This document shows positions 16,208-24,705 of a stretch of DNA of 64,000 nt, piece after piece. The stretch's first letter is position 1, and each line of letters begins with the position of its first letter. A program made the position numbers and the translations under genes. The stretch covers positions 186,001-250,000 of the forward strand of contig DDEN01000045.1 of the NCBI GenBank assembly GCA_002336115.1. The letters run 5' to 3'. The notes beneath the pieces were generated by a model. It saw only the letters and a program-made list of their open reading frames with translations, searched no databases and had not been told where the DNA came from. The stretch is from Chitinophagaceae bacterium UBA1953 (GTDB taxonomy: Bacteria; Bacteroidota; Bacteroidia; Chitinophagales; Chitinophagaceae).

Positions 16208-17248
16208 TTAATCATATTTGGCCAACAATTTAAAATGCCTGTTAGACTGTTTTAAAAAATTGTACCCTTTTCTGAACGACCAATAAGGAAATCCATTTGC
16301 ATTATTATATTTACTGATTTCGTACAGGGCTTTCCAGTGCTTTAGTATTTCACGGTAAGCATCAAACAACTTCATGTTGCAATCGTAAATATGATTCGGT
16401 TCCGCTCCACAACCATTGTATTCAAGAATCATAAAGTTTTTGCCGGCTTTCATATCTTCAATACAAGTTGTTTTAATATCGTAACGGCCATAATAAAAAT
16501 GCTTTGAGTAATGACTCAACTCATCAAACACATTGTGCATCTGCTCATCAATTTCATTCTGCAGGTTGGTAAAATGTGCCCCACGGTTATGGTTACCGGC
16601 ATACGACAAATAAAAAATTTCGTCTTTATGAATCACCCTGTCAAACCGATGGCCATGCCTGTGCTCCATTTCAGCTAAGCGATGTTTAGCTCTTGGATGT
16701 GTTTCAACCAACTGCCTGAGTGTTGAAGCCCCATCTCCCACAACATGCAGCAATTCTTTATGAATAAATCCACTCACTGTGCCTTTTTCTTCAGCAGGAT
16801 GCCGGTAATAAAACACACTTACTTCAACAGGTAAATCAATAAGATCCTGAACAATGTATTCAACTGGTATATGTTCATGATATTTCTGCAGTTGGTCTTC
16901 ACTATCAATTTTCCTGAATAAGATTCCTTTCATTCCAACATCCGGTTTTACAATAAACGGATAGCTGAAACCCGCAGTTTCGATTTTTTTCTTTACATCA
17001 TTAAACGAAAGATCATGCATAATAAAAACAGTGCGGGGAACAGTATGGGCAGGCAACTGATCGTACATTTCTTTTTTTCCTTCGCCTTCAAACCCGCCAA
17101 ACTCAATAGTTGGATTTGATGGAGTAAAAAACCAAACAGCCCTGCTTCGCAACATATACCACAGCCATACAAAACTGATTGGGAAATAAATGATGCTGAA
17201 TGGCCAAAGCTCCCAGTTTGTTATCCGTTCAACTATTTTCTTAACCAT
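16208..17248 (-). CDS. ATP-grasp domain protein of unknown substrate
   Basis: 346 residues. An N-terminal region with a hydrophobic stretch (about 12-30) is followed by an ATP-grasp core: YPFIVKPDVGMKGILF (ATP-binding Lys, about residue 95-110), EYIVQDLIDLPVEVSVFYY, the DGASTLRQLV segment also seen in cyanophycin-synthetase-like ATP-grasps, and late metal/substrate residues RYDIKTTCIEDM and FMILEYNGCGAEP. Such enzymes join a carboxylate to an amine or thiol. I do not recognise a characterised ortholog. It is transcribed toward the LysE gene (45-base gap) and may be co-expressed, although each has its own -7 box. A C-terminal helix-rich tail is uncharacterised. Confidence 0.75.
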   Translation of the reverse strand: MVKKIVERITNWELWPFSIIYFPISFVWLWYMLRSRAVWFFTPSNPTIEFGGFEGEGKKEMYDQLPAHTVPRTVFIMHDLSFNDVKKKIETAGFSYPFIVKPDVGMKGILFRKIDSEDQLQKYHEHIPVEYIVQDLIDLPVEVSVFYYRHPAEEKGTVSGFIHKELLHVVGDGASTLRQLVETHPRAKHRLAEMEHRHGHRFDRVIHKDEIFYLSYAGNHNRGAHFTNLQNEIDEQMHNVFDELSHYSKHFYYGRYDIKTTCIEDMKAGKNFMILEYNGCGAEPNHIYDCNMKLFDAYREILKHWKALYEISKYNNANGFPYWSFRKGYNFLKQSNRHFKLLAKYD

Positions 17249-17255
17249 AGAAATT

Positions 17256-17263
17256 CAAAGATA
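17256..17263 (-). promoter_or_regulatory. -7 box of the ATP-grasp gene
   Basis: TATCTTTG on the minus strand (exact TAnnTTTG), ending 7 bases before the ATG at 17248. No clear -33 box at 17-23 bases. Confidence 0.5.
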
Positions 17264-17305
17264 AAGGAACAGTTGTTTAGATTTTTATTCTGTTACCGAT
17301 GTATC

Positions 17306-17313
17306 TATCTTTA
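17306..17313 (+). promoter_or_regulatory. candidate -7 box of the CCG-domain Fe-S gene
   Basis: TATCTTTA, one mismatch to TAnnTTTG, ends 17 bases before the ATG at 17331. Its presence would let this gene be transcribed apart from its membrane partner at 14151. Confidence 0.35.
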
Positions 17314-17330
17314 CTGAAATTTTTCGATAA

Positions 17331-18113
17331 ATGGCAACTATCAGAACAATGTCTGAACTTTTTGCAAATGGTGAAACACCAGAATTCTTATTCTGGGTGG
17401 GATGCGCCGGCAGCTTTGATCAGCGTGCACAAAAAATAACGAAGGCTTTTGCAATGATCCTTAATAAAGTCGGGGTCAGCTTTGCAGTGCTAGGCAAAGA
17501 AGAAATGTGTACAGGTGATCCGGCACGGCGTGCAGGCAATGAATTTCTTTTTCAAATGATGGCCTATAATAATATCCAGGTATTAAATGGATACGGAGTA
17601 AAAAAAATTGTTACTACCTGCCCACATTGTTATAACACATTAAAAAATGAGTACCCCGCACTGGGAGGCAATTACGAGGTAATCCATCATACAACATTAC
17701 TTCAGCAACTGATTGACGAAGGCAAACTGAAGATGAAGGAAAATGGAGTTTTCAAAGGGAAAAAAATAACCTATCATGACAGTTGTTATCTTGGCCGTTC
17801 AAACAATATATATGAAGCTCCACGAAAAGTACTCGAAGCATTAGACAGCGAATTAATTGAAATGAACCGGTGCGGAAGCAATGGACTTTGCTGCGGCGCT
17901 GGTGGTGCACAAATGTTTAAAGAGGAAGAAAAAGGTACTACAAGAATTAATAAAGAACGTAGTGACGAAGCGATCAGCACCGGTGCAGAAGTAATTGCTT
18001 CTGCTTGCCCTTTCTGTAACACAATGATGACAGACGGGGTAAAACTTGCAGAAAAAGAAGAACAGGTAAAAGTGATGGATATTGCCGAACTGATTGCTGC
18101 AAGTCTTGACTGA
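17331..18113 (+). CDS. (Fe-S)-binding oxidoreductase subunit with CCG domains (HdrB/LutA-like)
   Basis: 260-residue soluble protein with two cysteine-rich (CCG) regions: an early block around CAGSFDQR and TTCPHCYNTLKNEY, and a late block GLCCGAGGAQMFKEEE with SACPFCNTMMTDG. In HdrB and related proteins such motifs bind an unusual Fe-S cluster and carry out thiol or quinone-linked redox steps. Its usual partner, the membrane dicluster protein at 14151, is 1.9 kb upstream in the same direction, with two opposite-strand genes between. Substrate unknown. Confidence 0.85.
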   Translation: MATIRTMSELFANGETPEFLFWVGCAGSFDQRAQKITKAFAMILNKVGVSFAVLGKEEMCTGDPARRAGNEFLFQMMAYNNIQVLNGYGVKKIVTTCPHCYNTLKNEYPALGGNYEVIHHTTLLQQLIDEGKLKMKENGVFKGKKITYHDSCYLGRSNNIYEAPRKVLEALDSELIEMNRCGSNGLCCGAGGAQMFKEEEKGTTRINKERSDEAISTGAEVIASACPFCNTMMTDGVKLAEKEEQVKVMDIAELIAASLD

Positions 18114-18134
18114 ACAATAAAACCAACAGTTTTA

Positions 18135-18632
18135 ATGAAAAGCCTTTTAAAAAAATTTAATTGGAAAAATTTTACACAGCGTACTCTTTTATTTTTCCTT
18201 GTTTTCCTTATTATCAGGTTCCTGGTTGATTGGATTGAAGGCGATGTTTCCATCAGCCGTATTTTTCGATTAAGTTTTCTTCGCTACTTTATTTTTGCCA
18301 TGATACTCGGGTTACTTGATTCTGACACATGGTTCAAACATAATAGCGATGGAAGCCATAAAAATGAAATTCCTCAATTTACGAATTTTCGTTCTGCGTT
18401 CTTTCATTATACCGGTGTAGCTTTCTTCATTTCATTACTTTGCGGTGCAATTCTGATTGCAATTATTTTTTTCCGTTGGTTAATTGCAAAATTTGCAGGA
18501 ACCGGTGGTGTCAGTTTCTTTCCTGAATGGAAAAAATACCTGCTTGTAATTGCAGTGATAGGGATTTGTTTTGCATTATATGATGCTTACAGAAATTATC
18601 GTAACAGCAAAAAAAAGGAACATTCAGATTGA
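18135..18632 (+). CDS. small integral membrane protein, unknown function
   Basis: 165 residues with four hydrophobic stretches (about 15-35, 48-60, 92-115 and 130-150), a basic N-terminus and a Lys-rich C-terminal tail. I do not recognise a family. It starts 22 bases after the CCG-domain gene and may be co-transcribed with it. Confidence 0.7.
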   Translation: MKSLLKKFNWKNFTQRTLLFFLVFLIIRFLVDWIEGDVSISRIFRLSFLRYFIFAMILGLLDSDTWFKHNSDGSHKNEIPQFTNFRSAFFHYTGVAFFISLLCGAILIAIIFFRWLIAKFAGTGGVSFFPEWKKYLLVIAVIGICFALYDAYRNYRNSKKKEHSD

Positions 18633-18635
18633 GTC

Positions 18636-18665
18636 TTTCCGTTACAAATGATATAAGTAAATTTG
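18636..18665 (+). promoter_or_regulatory. promoter giving a probably leaderless transcript
   Basis: TTTC (18636-18639), 18 bases, then TAAATTTG (18658-18665), an exact -7 box. The ATG follows after 4 bases, so transcription should begin at or beside the start codon. Confidence 0.55.
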
Positions 18666-18669
18666 CAGG

Positions 18670-19185
18670 ATGAATCTTAAATATACTCATCTTCTGCCTG
18701 CCGGTTTTGCCCCCTCTTCAAAAGTCTGGATTTACCAAAGCAGTCGCCTGTTTACAATGAGCGAAGCATTGCATATTGAAGACATTCTGACCCATTTTAC
18801 TGAAAACTGGAAAAGTCACGGAGCAAGTGTTAAAGGTTTTGCCACACTATTCTTTGGTCAATTTATTGTTCTTATAGCCGACGAAACTGAAGCAACAGTT
18901 GGGGGATGCAGTACTGACAGCAGTGTACGGGTAATTAAAGAAATTGAACAATTATTTAATGTAAGTATGTTCGATAGACAAACTCTTGCATTTATAATTA
19001 AAGATAAAATACAACTACTTCCTCTTGCGCAATTGCAATATGCTGCCGAAAACCGGTTTATTAATGCTGATACAATCTATTTTAATAACCTGGTTTCTAC
19101 AAAAAAAGAGCTTGAAAACGATTGGCTGATTCCTTTAAAAAACAGTTGGTTAAATAAAAAAATCAGTTTTGCCACCGAAATATAG
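18670..19185 (+). CDS. conserved Bacteroidota protein, unknown function
   Basis: 171 residues, soluble, with alternating helices and strands. The stretch VWIYQSSRLFTMSEALHIED and the central GFATLFFGQFIVLIADET followed by a GGCSTDSSV segment look like a conserved family that is usually left as hypothetical (relatives are sometimes labelled ABC transporter ATPase, but no Walker motif is visible, so that label is not justified). Own promoter 4 bases upstream. Followed by a 566-base non-coding stretch. Confidence 0.7.
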   Translation: MNLKYTHLLPAGFAPSSKVWIYQSSRLFTMSEALHIEDILTHFTENWKSHGASVKGFATLFFGQFIVLIADETEATVGGCSTDSSVRVIKEIEQLFNVSMFDRQTLAFIIKDKIQLLPLAQLQYAAENRFINADTIYFNNLVSTKKELENDWLIPLKNSWLNKKISFATEI

Positions 19186-19404
19186 AACGCCGCTTAATTT
19201 CCAGATTGAGAGCAAATACATGTTTAGGGCAGTTCTACTTTATTGAAAATACCGGTCAATCACATCTCCTTAACATTTACCGCCAGTTGTCCCGCCAAAA
19301 AGCCTTTTGTCCAAAATGAGGATTCCAAAGTAACAAACTCACACATTTAACGTCTGATTGTAGTGTTCTTTGCTTGCCGAAAACTTAGAATTGTTAGTAA
19401 TTTT

Positions 19405-19433
19405 CTAAATTTCAAATTTTTTTGAAAATTTAG
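19405..19433. repeat. AT-rich inverted repeat upstream of a -7 box
   Basis: CTAAATTTCAAA (19405-19416) and TTTGAAAATTTAG (19421-19433) are complementary with one bulged base and a TTTT loop. It ends 23 bases before the TAGCTTTG box, where an operator or an upstream activator site could lie. Confidence 0.5.
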
Positions 19434-19456
19434 TTGTAGCGTTAACTAACTTTCAT

Positions 19457-19464
19457 TAGCTTTG
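19457..19464 (+). promoter_or_regulatory. candidate -7 box ahead of the structured element
   Basis: TAGCTTTG is an exact TAnnTTTG. A weak -33 match (TTGT at 19434-19437) lies 19 bases upstream. Transcription would start near 19470, about 12 bases before the first pairing arm of the element at 19482-19566. Confidence 0.45.
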
Positions 19465-19481
19465 CGGAGTCAAAGAAAAAA

Positions 19482-19566
19482 TGGTACCAAAGCTCCGGTT
19501 TGAACACCGTCTTTTACAGTTTACCTTGAAAATCTGACTATGATAAACTGCATTTAACGGGTACCA
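19482..19566 (+). ncRNA. candidate structured RNA with a three-way junction
   Basis: Three perfect helices nest as a closed junction. P1 is TGGTACC (19482-19488) with GGTACCA (19560-19566); P2 is CGGT (19496-19499) with ACCG (19506-19509); P3 is CAGTTTA (19517-19523) with TAAACTG (19544-19550). A further hairpin CGGTTA/TAACCG follows at 19602-19624. A -7 box lies just upstream and no intrinsic terminator directly follows, so it could be a free RNA or the 5' leader of the gene at 19752. I match it to no known RNA family. The rest of 19186-19751 shows no gene. Confidence 0.35.
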
Positions 19567-19684
19567 CAATTTTTAAAAAAGATAAAAAAAGGCTTGATTT
19601 CCGGTTAACAGCAAAAAATAACCGTTCATCAAGTTAAAGAACCAAACAAGGTATTATGTATTGCAAAGTACCAGCTTAACATCA

Positions 19685-19692
19685 TATCTTTG
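19685..19692 (+). promoter_or_regulatory. -7 box of the envelope protein gene at 19752
   Basis: TATCTTTG (exact TAnnTTTG). Because the transcript would begin near 19698, the in-frame ATG at 19695 is unlikely to be used and the ATG at 19752 is preferred. Confidence 0.5.
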
Positions 19693-19751
19693 TTATGCAA
19701 TTGAAAATAACCCGAAAGGGACGAAACAATAAAACCTTACGTCGAAAAGTT

Positions 19752-20576
19752 ATGACAACGAAATTAAGCGTGACTTCCGCAAGCCACGGAACACCAAAAA
19801 CGAACAGAAATTTAATCAATGGACTTTTGCACTTTGCAGGTACAATGATTTTTGCAGTAATGGCACTCACTGCAATGTCGTTCACACAGGACGACACAAC
19901 CAAATATTCAGACAATAAAAGATTTGGCCAATTAACTGAAGGAAGCGACAGTACATATACCATTACTTTAATTCAAGGCGATCAGCGAATTGTTATTACC
20001 AATAAAAATCCATTTAAAGCTGATGTACGTATTAATGATATGGATCTTAATACATGGGTAAACAGTATGATGGCTTATTCTTATAAGAAAATAAACTACT
20101 CTACTATTGGGTATGCCGACAATACAATGGATATAGCCTTTAATAACGACGAAAGTGAAAACTATAACCGTTCAGTTATATTCGTTAAAAACCTTTCAAC
20201 ACAATTAACAATAGCAGATCAAAAAATAAATGACAATTTTGTATTATCTGTTGAAACTCCGCTTTACCAGAAAACAATGAACGAAGAGCTTGCAGAATCA
20301 GATGCAGAAATGGATAAAGCAATTAACAATGAAGTTGAAAACAGAGCAAAAGCTGTTCAGTTTACAAAAACAATGAACACTGACCAATCTGATGAAGAAA
20401 TGGATATGATGATGAATGCTTCTGTAATGGCTAAAATTACGCCAGCCACAGTTGCAGCAGAGGCAGATAAGGCATTTGATCTTGTATTTCTTAATAATAC
20501 ATTTAAACGTATTGATGCAACATCGGTTTTCGATGCAGACAGGCAAATGGATGCATTGTTGAACAGTTGCAACTAA
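19752..20576 (+). CDS. unrecognised membrane-anchored or secreted protein
   Basis: 274 residues from the ATG at 19752 (the frame is open to an ATG at 19695, rejected because it falls beside the -7 box). A Ser/Thr/Asn-rich N-terminus precedes one hydrophobic segment (about residues 24-44, ending AMSFTQ), probably an uncleaved anchor or signal peptide. A strand-rich region with TYTITLIQGDQRIVI follows. The C-terminal half has recurring acidic, Met-rich units (ESDAEMDKAINN, QSDEEMDMMMNAS, DADRQMDALLNS). No family recognised. An intrinsic terminator follows at 20608-20634, so it forms its own transcription unit. Confidence 0.7.
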   Translation: MTTKLSVTSASHGTPKTNRNLINGLLHFAGTMIFAVMALTAMSFTQDDTTKYSDNKRFGQLTEGSDSTYTITLIQGDQRIVITNKNPFKADVRINDMDLNTWVNSMMAYSYKKINYSTIGYADNTMDIAFNNDESENYNRSVIFVKNLSTQLTIADQKINDNFVLSVETPLYQKTMNEELAESDAEMDKAINNEVENRAKAVQFTKTMNTDQSDEEMDMMMNASVMAKITPATVAAEADKAFDLVFLNNTFKRIDATSVFDADRQMDALLNSCN

Positions 20577-20607
20577 ACTCTCTCATGTACAGTTGATTTA
20601 GTTACCG

Positions 20608-20634
20608 GGGCTGATTTTTATCAGCCCTTTTTTT
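20608..20634 (+). terminator. intrinsic terminator after the envelope protein gene
   Basis: GGGCTGA (20608-20614) pairs with TCAGCCC (20621-20627) around a 6-base loop and is followed by seven T. Confidence 0.85.
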
Positions 20635-20782
20635 GTTAAGATTTTTTTAATTGCAAAAGCGAAAACAGATAATTACGAACATGATCGTAAATTGCCTATC
20701 AAACTTTATTTAAATTTTTTATTTGCCGCCAGTCTATCACAATTAAACCGTCGAATAAACTGGTAATACAAAAAAACAAATA

Positions 20783-21598
20783 ATGAAATTCCTTTTTTCT
20801 TCCTTTATAACAATCCTGCTTTCCACAGCGGTTGTTTCGGCCCAGCAGGTAGTTAATGAAATTATTATTCAGGCAAAAACAGAAACAACCAATCCAAACG
20901 GAGATGGCAATGATGTTCAAATATCGAATGAAGGTGGCGAACAACGGGTAATGATGCGTATGGGCGAAGGCGAAATAAAATCGAAAATTTTCTTTAAAAA
21001 CGGCCAAACAAAGATTGAAAGTGATATGGGTATGGGCACCAACCAGGTGTTTATTGACGGTAAAACAAAAACCACCACCACGCTTTTTGAAGCAATGGGT
21101 AAAAAAATGGGCTTTTCATCAACTGAGCAGGATATGCAGCAAATGATGAATAATGGAAGAGATTCAGGCAGGCAGCAACGTTTTCAGCAATTTAATCCGG
21201 ACATATTTGTAGAATATCTTGATGAAACCAAACAAATTGCCGGGATGACCTGTAAAAAGGCATTGATACGCTATATGAATCGTCAAAACCAGGAAGTACA
21301 GCAAGCAGTTTGGTATAGTCCCGACTTTAAAATGGGCGAGGGTTTCAGACTGAGAGATATGATGAGGATGGTTAATGTACCCGGTTTAGATAAATTAAAA
21401 GGATTCCCGATGGAATTTGAAACTTCCAGGCAAAACGGGATGAAAGTTCATTTTACAGTCACTAAAGTTGATTTATCAGCTAAGATTGATGACAAAACAT
21501 TTGTAATACCAAAAGATTACGAGATAAAAACCATGAGTGAAATGAGGCAACAAGGAGGCCGAAACGGTTTTCAGATGAGGATGGAACGAGATAATTAA
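20783..21598 (+). CDS. GLPGLI/DUF4412-like secreted protein
   Basis: 271 residues with a cleavable signal peptide (hydrophobic core then SAQQ, about residue 20). The middle carries EYLDETKQIAGMTCKKALI and AVWYSPDFKMGEGFRLRD, then NVPGLDKLKGFPMEFE, which occupies the place of the GLPGLILE-type motif in GLPGLI family proteins and of the related DUF4412 domain. These are Bacteroidota envelope proteins of unknown role. Met- and Gln-rich. Single gene between two intrinsic terminators. Confidence 0.75.
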   Translation: MKFLFSSFITILLSTAVVSAQQVVNEIIIQAKTETTNPNGDGNDVQISNEGGEQRVMMRMGEGEIKSKIFFKNGQTKIESDMGMGTNQVFIDGKTKTTTTLFEAMGKKMGFSSTEQDMQQMMNNGRDSGRQQRFQQFNPDIFVEYLDETKQIAGMTCKKALIRYMNRQNQEVQQAVWYSPDFKMGEGFRLRDMMRMVNVPGLDKLKGFPMEFETSRQNGMKVHFTVTKVDLSAKIDDKTFVIPKDYEIKTMSEMRQQGGRNGFQMRMERDN

Positions 21599-21606
21599 TT
21601 TCAGTA

Positions 21607-21636
21607 AAGCCCCGTTAGAAAAAGCGGGGCTTTTTA
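21607..21636 (+). terminator. intrinsic terminator
   Basis: AAGCCCCG (21607-21614) pairs with CGGGGCTT (21625-21632), followed by TTT; it ends the GLPGLI-like gene. Confidence 0.85.
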
Positions 21637-21654
21637 TTCTATTTACTGCTCTCC

Positions 21655-21685
21655 TTTCAGCCTTGAATCAATTCATTTATTTTTG
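21655..21685 (+). promoter_or_regulatory. argS promoter
   Basis: TTTC (21655-21658), 19 bases, TATTTTTG (21678-21685, exact -7 box). The argS ATG is 17 bases further on. Confidence 0.65.
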
Positions 21686-21702
21686 CTGCTCAATATACGA
21701 GC

Positions 21703-23481
21703 ATGGCAATTCAGCAACAGATACAACAGGCAGCAATTGAAAGTTTGGAAAAACTGTACAGCAAAGTATTTACAGCAAAAGACTTCCAGATCAATAAAAC
21801 CAAACCCGAGTTCGAGGGCGATTATACCATAGTTCTTTTTTCATTACTTAAACCACTTTCAAAAAGCCCTGATGCTTTAGGTAATGAGTTAGGAAAACAT
21901 CTTACAGAAAATCACCCCCAGCTATTTACTTCATATAACATCATTAAAGGTTTTCTAAACCTTACTGTTGCAGACAGTTATTGGGCTTCTGTTTTAATCA
22001 ATAATTACAATAACATATCATACGGAAAAGGCGAAGCAACAAATAAAAAAGTGATGGTTGAATATTCTTCTCCCAACACGAATAAACCACTACATCTGGG
22101 GCATTTAAGAAACAATTTTTTAGGTTGGAGCATTGCTGAAATTATCAAAGCCAATGGCTATCACATAGTGAAGAGTTGCATAGTAAATGACCGTGGCATT
22201 CACATCTGTAAAAGTATGATTGCCTGGCAGATGTTTGCCGAAGGTGCAACTCCACAATCAACCAAAACAAAAGGCGACCATTTTGTAGGCGATTACTATG
22301 TTAAGTTTAATAATGAGTATAAAAAACAAGTGGATGCACTCATTGCAGGAGGAATGAAAAAAGAAGATGCTGAAAAAGAAGCTCCGATCATGAAAGCTAC
22401 ACAGCAGATGCTTCTTGATTGGGAGGCCGGTAAACCTGAAGTACTTAAACTATGGAAGGAAATGAATAGCTGGGTGTATGAAGGGTTTGATGAAACGTAT
22501 CACCGCATTGGAAGCAATTTTGACAAAATTTATTATGAAAGCAATACGTATCTGTTAGGCAAAAAAACAGTGCAGGAAGGTTTGGAGAAAAAAGTATTTT
22601 TTCAGAAAGAAGATGGAAGCGTATGGATTGATTTAACTGCTGACGGACTTGACGAAAAAATTGTGCAGCGTAAAGACGGAACATCTGTTTACATAACACA
22701 GGATATTGGCCTTGCACAGCAGAAATATGAAGAATACAAAATTGACCAGAGTATTTATGTAATAGGCGATGAGCAGAATTACCACATGAAAGTGCTGCAA
22801 CTCATCTGCAAAAAGCTTGAGCTTCCCTATGCCGATGGCATTTATCATTTAAGCTATGGTATGGTTGAACTGCCCTCAGGTAAAATGAAAAGCCGTGAAG
22901 GAACTGTTGTTGATGCAGACGATCTTTTAGATGAAATGGAAAAAGTTGCACAGCAAAAAACTGAAGAATTAGGCAAGGTGAAGGACTTTACTGAGCCTGA
23001 GCTGAAAGAATTATACAAAACGCTCAGCTTAGGTGCTCTTAAATTTTACCTGCTGCGTGTTGATCCGAAAAAGAAAATGGTATTTAATCCTGAAGAGTCT
23101 ATCGACTTTCATGGATATACCGGGCCGTTTATTCAATATACACATGCAAGAATAAAATCAATCTTACGAAAAGAGAAAGCGCAAAACACAGAAAATGCAG
23201 CTAAATCGGCATTACTTCCACTGGAAAAAGAGCTACTGATTGAGCTGGAAAATTATCCGGCAATCATAATGCAGGCAGGTAATGAGCATGATCCTTCACA
23301 CCTTGCAAATTATATTTACAACATTGCAAAAACGTTCAATTCTTTTTATACAGAACATTCTGTGATGAATGCTGAAACTGAAGAGAAAAAACAATTACGT
23401 TTACTTATCTGTGAACTTACCGCAAATGTTATTGCAAGCGGCATGCAGTTGCTTGGTATAGCAGTTCCTGAAAGAATGTAA
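21703..23481 (+). CDS. argS: arginyl-tRNA synthetase
   Basis: Class I aminoacyl-tRNA synthetase that charges tRNA-Arg in the cytoplasm. The 592 residues show the N-terminal Add-1 domain, the HIGH-type motif HLGHLRN at about residue 131 within YSSPNTNKPLHLGHLRNN, and a KMSKS equivalent GKMKSREGT at about residue 393. The C-terminal all-helical anticodon-binding (DALR) domain is present and ends ASGMQLLGIAVPERM. Normal length. Own promoter; convergent with the MFS gene. Confidence 0.97.
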   Translation: MAIQQQIQQAAIESLEKLYSKVFTAKDFQINKTKPEFEGDYTIVLFSLLKPLSKSPDALGNELGKHLTENHPQLFTSYNIIKGFLNLTVADSYWASVLINNYNNISYGKGEATNKKVMVEYSSPNTNKPLHLGHLRNNFLGWSIAEIIKANGYHIVKSCIVNDRGIHICKSMIAWQMFAEGATPQSTKTKGDHFVGDYYVKFNNEYKKQVDALIAGGMKKEDAEKEAPIMKATQQMLLDWEAGKPEVLKLWKEMNSWVYEGFDETYHRIGSNFDKIYYESNTYLLGKKTVQEGLEKKVFFQKEDGSVWIDLTADGLDEKIVQRKDGTSVYITQDIGLAQQKYEEYKIDQSIYVIGDEQNYHMKVLQLICKKLELPYADGIYHLSYGMVELPSGKMKSREGTVVDADDLLDEMEKVAQQKTEELGKVKDFTEPELKELYKTLSLGALKFYLLRVDPKKKMVFNPEESIDFHGYTGPFIQYTHARIKSILRKEKAQNTENAAKSALLPLEKELLIELENYPAIIMQAGNEHDPSHLANYIYNIAKTFNSFYTEHSVMNAETEEKKQLRLLICELTANVIASGMQLLGIAVPERM

Positions 23482-23528
23482 CGGTGCGCTGCTCAAATAA
23501 CAGCAATTAATTGCCCGAACTGAAGTAT

Positions 23529-24701
23529 TTATTGTTTTCTGAAATTCAGGCTTATCCATACAAAACTCAGGAAAGTAATAACAGAAGCTGAAAAGAATAC
23601 AACAGATGGGCCTGCTTTGATCCACAAATAGCCTGCAAGTGAACTTGCAGTTAATGCAGCTATACTTTGTAACCCTGTATATAACCCAATAGCAGATGCT
23701 GTTTCGGCTTTGGGTGTAATATTTGAAATCCAGGCTTTGGAAACACCATCAGTAGATGCTGCATAGATTCCATAACAAAAAAAGAAGAACCAGAATAATA
23801 AATTGTTTGATGAGAAAGCGAATCCTGTATATGTGATAATGAAAAATACTAACCCTGTAAGAAAAATTTTCTTCATACCAATCCTGTCGGCCATTTTACC
23901 AAGAGGGAAAGCAAACAATGCAAAAACAAGATTGTAAAAAATATAAACAGCTATTACCATTGTATCCGGTATGCCCGACTCTTTCATTTTCAGCAATAAA
24001 AAAACATCCGAACTGTTGAATAATGCAAATAGCAACAACCCGGTTACCAGTTTTCTGTAATCGGCAGATGATTCTTTCCAGTAAGAAAATGTTTTATGAA
24101 ATGGTATTGCTTTTTTTGAATTCTGCTCTGCTTTTTTTTCTTTAATAAGAAATGTAAAAAAGATAGCCACAATGCCGGGAAGAAAAGCGACAAAAAACAA
24201 CAACTTATATTGCCCCGGATAAAAAAGCAGATAGATCATTGCAGTAAGAGGGCCTAGTACAGCCCCGAACGTATCCATTGCACGATGAAATCCAAATACC
24301 GTTGCTTTGTTTGTACTGTCTGTTTCATCGCTCAGTAATGCATCACGGGGAGCCGTACGCAATCCTTTACCGGCACGGTCTATAAATCGTGCTGAAAAAA
24401 TCCACCACACCTGTACACTCAGCGCAATCATAGGTTTTGAAATGGCGCTCAAAAAATAGCCCAAACGAACAAAAGGCAATCGTTTCCCAGTTGCATCACT
24501 TAAACGACCAAAATAACTTTTCCCAATACCGGCAACAGCTTCAGCAAAGCCTTCAAGCACGCCAATCAACATAACCGAGTAACCAATACTTTTAAGATAA
24601 ACGGGCATTACAGGATAAAGCATTTCGCTTGCAAAATCTGTAAACAGACTTACCAGAGATATGAGCCAGATAGTTTTTGTAATTGGTCTGAAATATTTCA
24701 C
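23529..24701 (-). CDS. MFS transporter
   Basis: Major facilitator superfamily, about 12 TM segments over 390 residues. The early stretch SLVSLFTDFASEMLYPVMP and ALLSDETDSTNKATVFGFHR place it in a clade common in bacteria, annotated only as MFS. Substrate unknown. I start it at a GTG at 24701, giving MKYFRPITKTIWLISL, because an exact -7 box (TACATTTG, 24706-24713) ends 4 bases before; the upstream in-frame ATG at 24722 lies on the far side of that box. Confidence 0.85.
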   Translation of the reverse strand: MKYFRPITKTIWLISLVSLFTDFASEMLYPVMPVYLKSIGYSVMLIGVLEGFAEAVAGIGKSYFGRLSDATGKRLPFVRLGYFLSAISKPMIALSVQVWWIFSARFIDRAGKGLRTAPRDALLSDETDSTNKATVFGFHRAMDTFGAVLGPLTAMIYLLFYPGQYKLLFFVAFLPGIVAIFFTFLIKEKKAEQNSKKAIPFHKTFSYWKESSADYRKLVTGLLLFALFNSSDVFLLLKMKESGIPDTMVIAVYIFYNLVFALFAFPLGKMADRIGMKKIFLTGLVFFIITYTGFAFSSNNLLFWFFFFCYGIYAASTDGVSKAWISNITPKAETASAIGLYTGLQSIAALTASSLAGYLWIKAGPSVVFFSASVITFLSFVWISLNFRKQ

Positions 24702-24705
24702 CTTA

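Noticed and set aside
19186..19400. Possible degenerate gene in the first part of the 566-base non-coding stretch
   Set aside because: All six frames are cut by stops at short intervals and no protein-family remnant was recognised.
19495..19510. tRNA-like T-arm (CGGTTTGAACACCG)
   Set aside because: No acceptor stem, anticodon arm or CCA-proximal pairing at tRNA distances; the surrounding pairs form a different junction.
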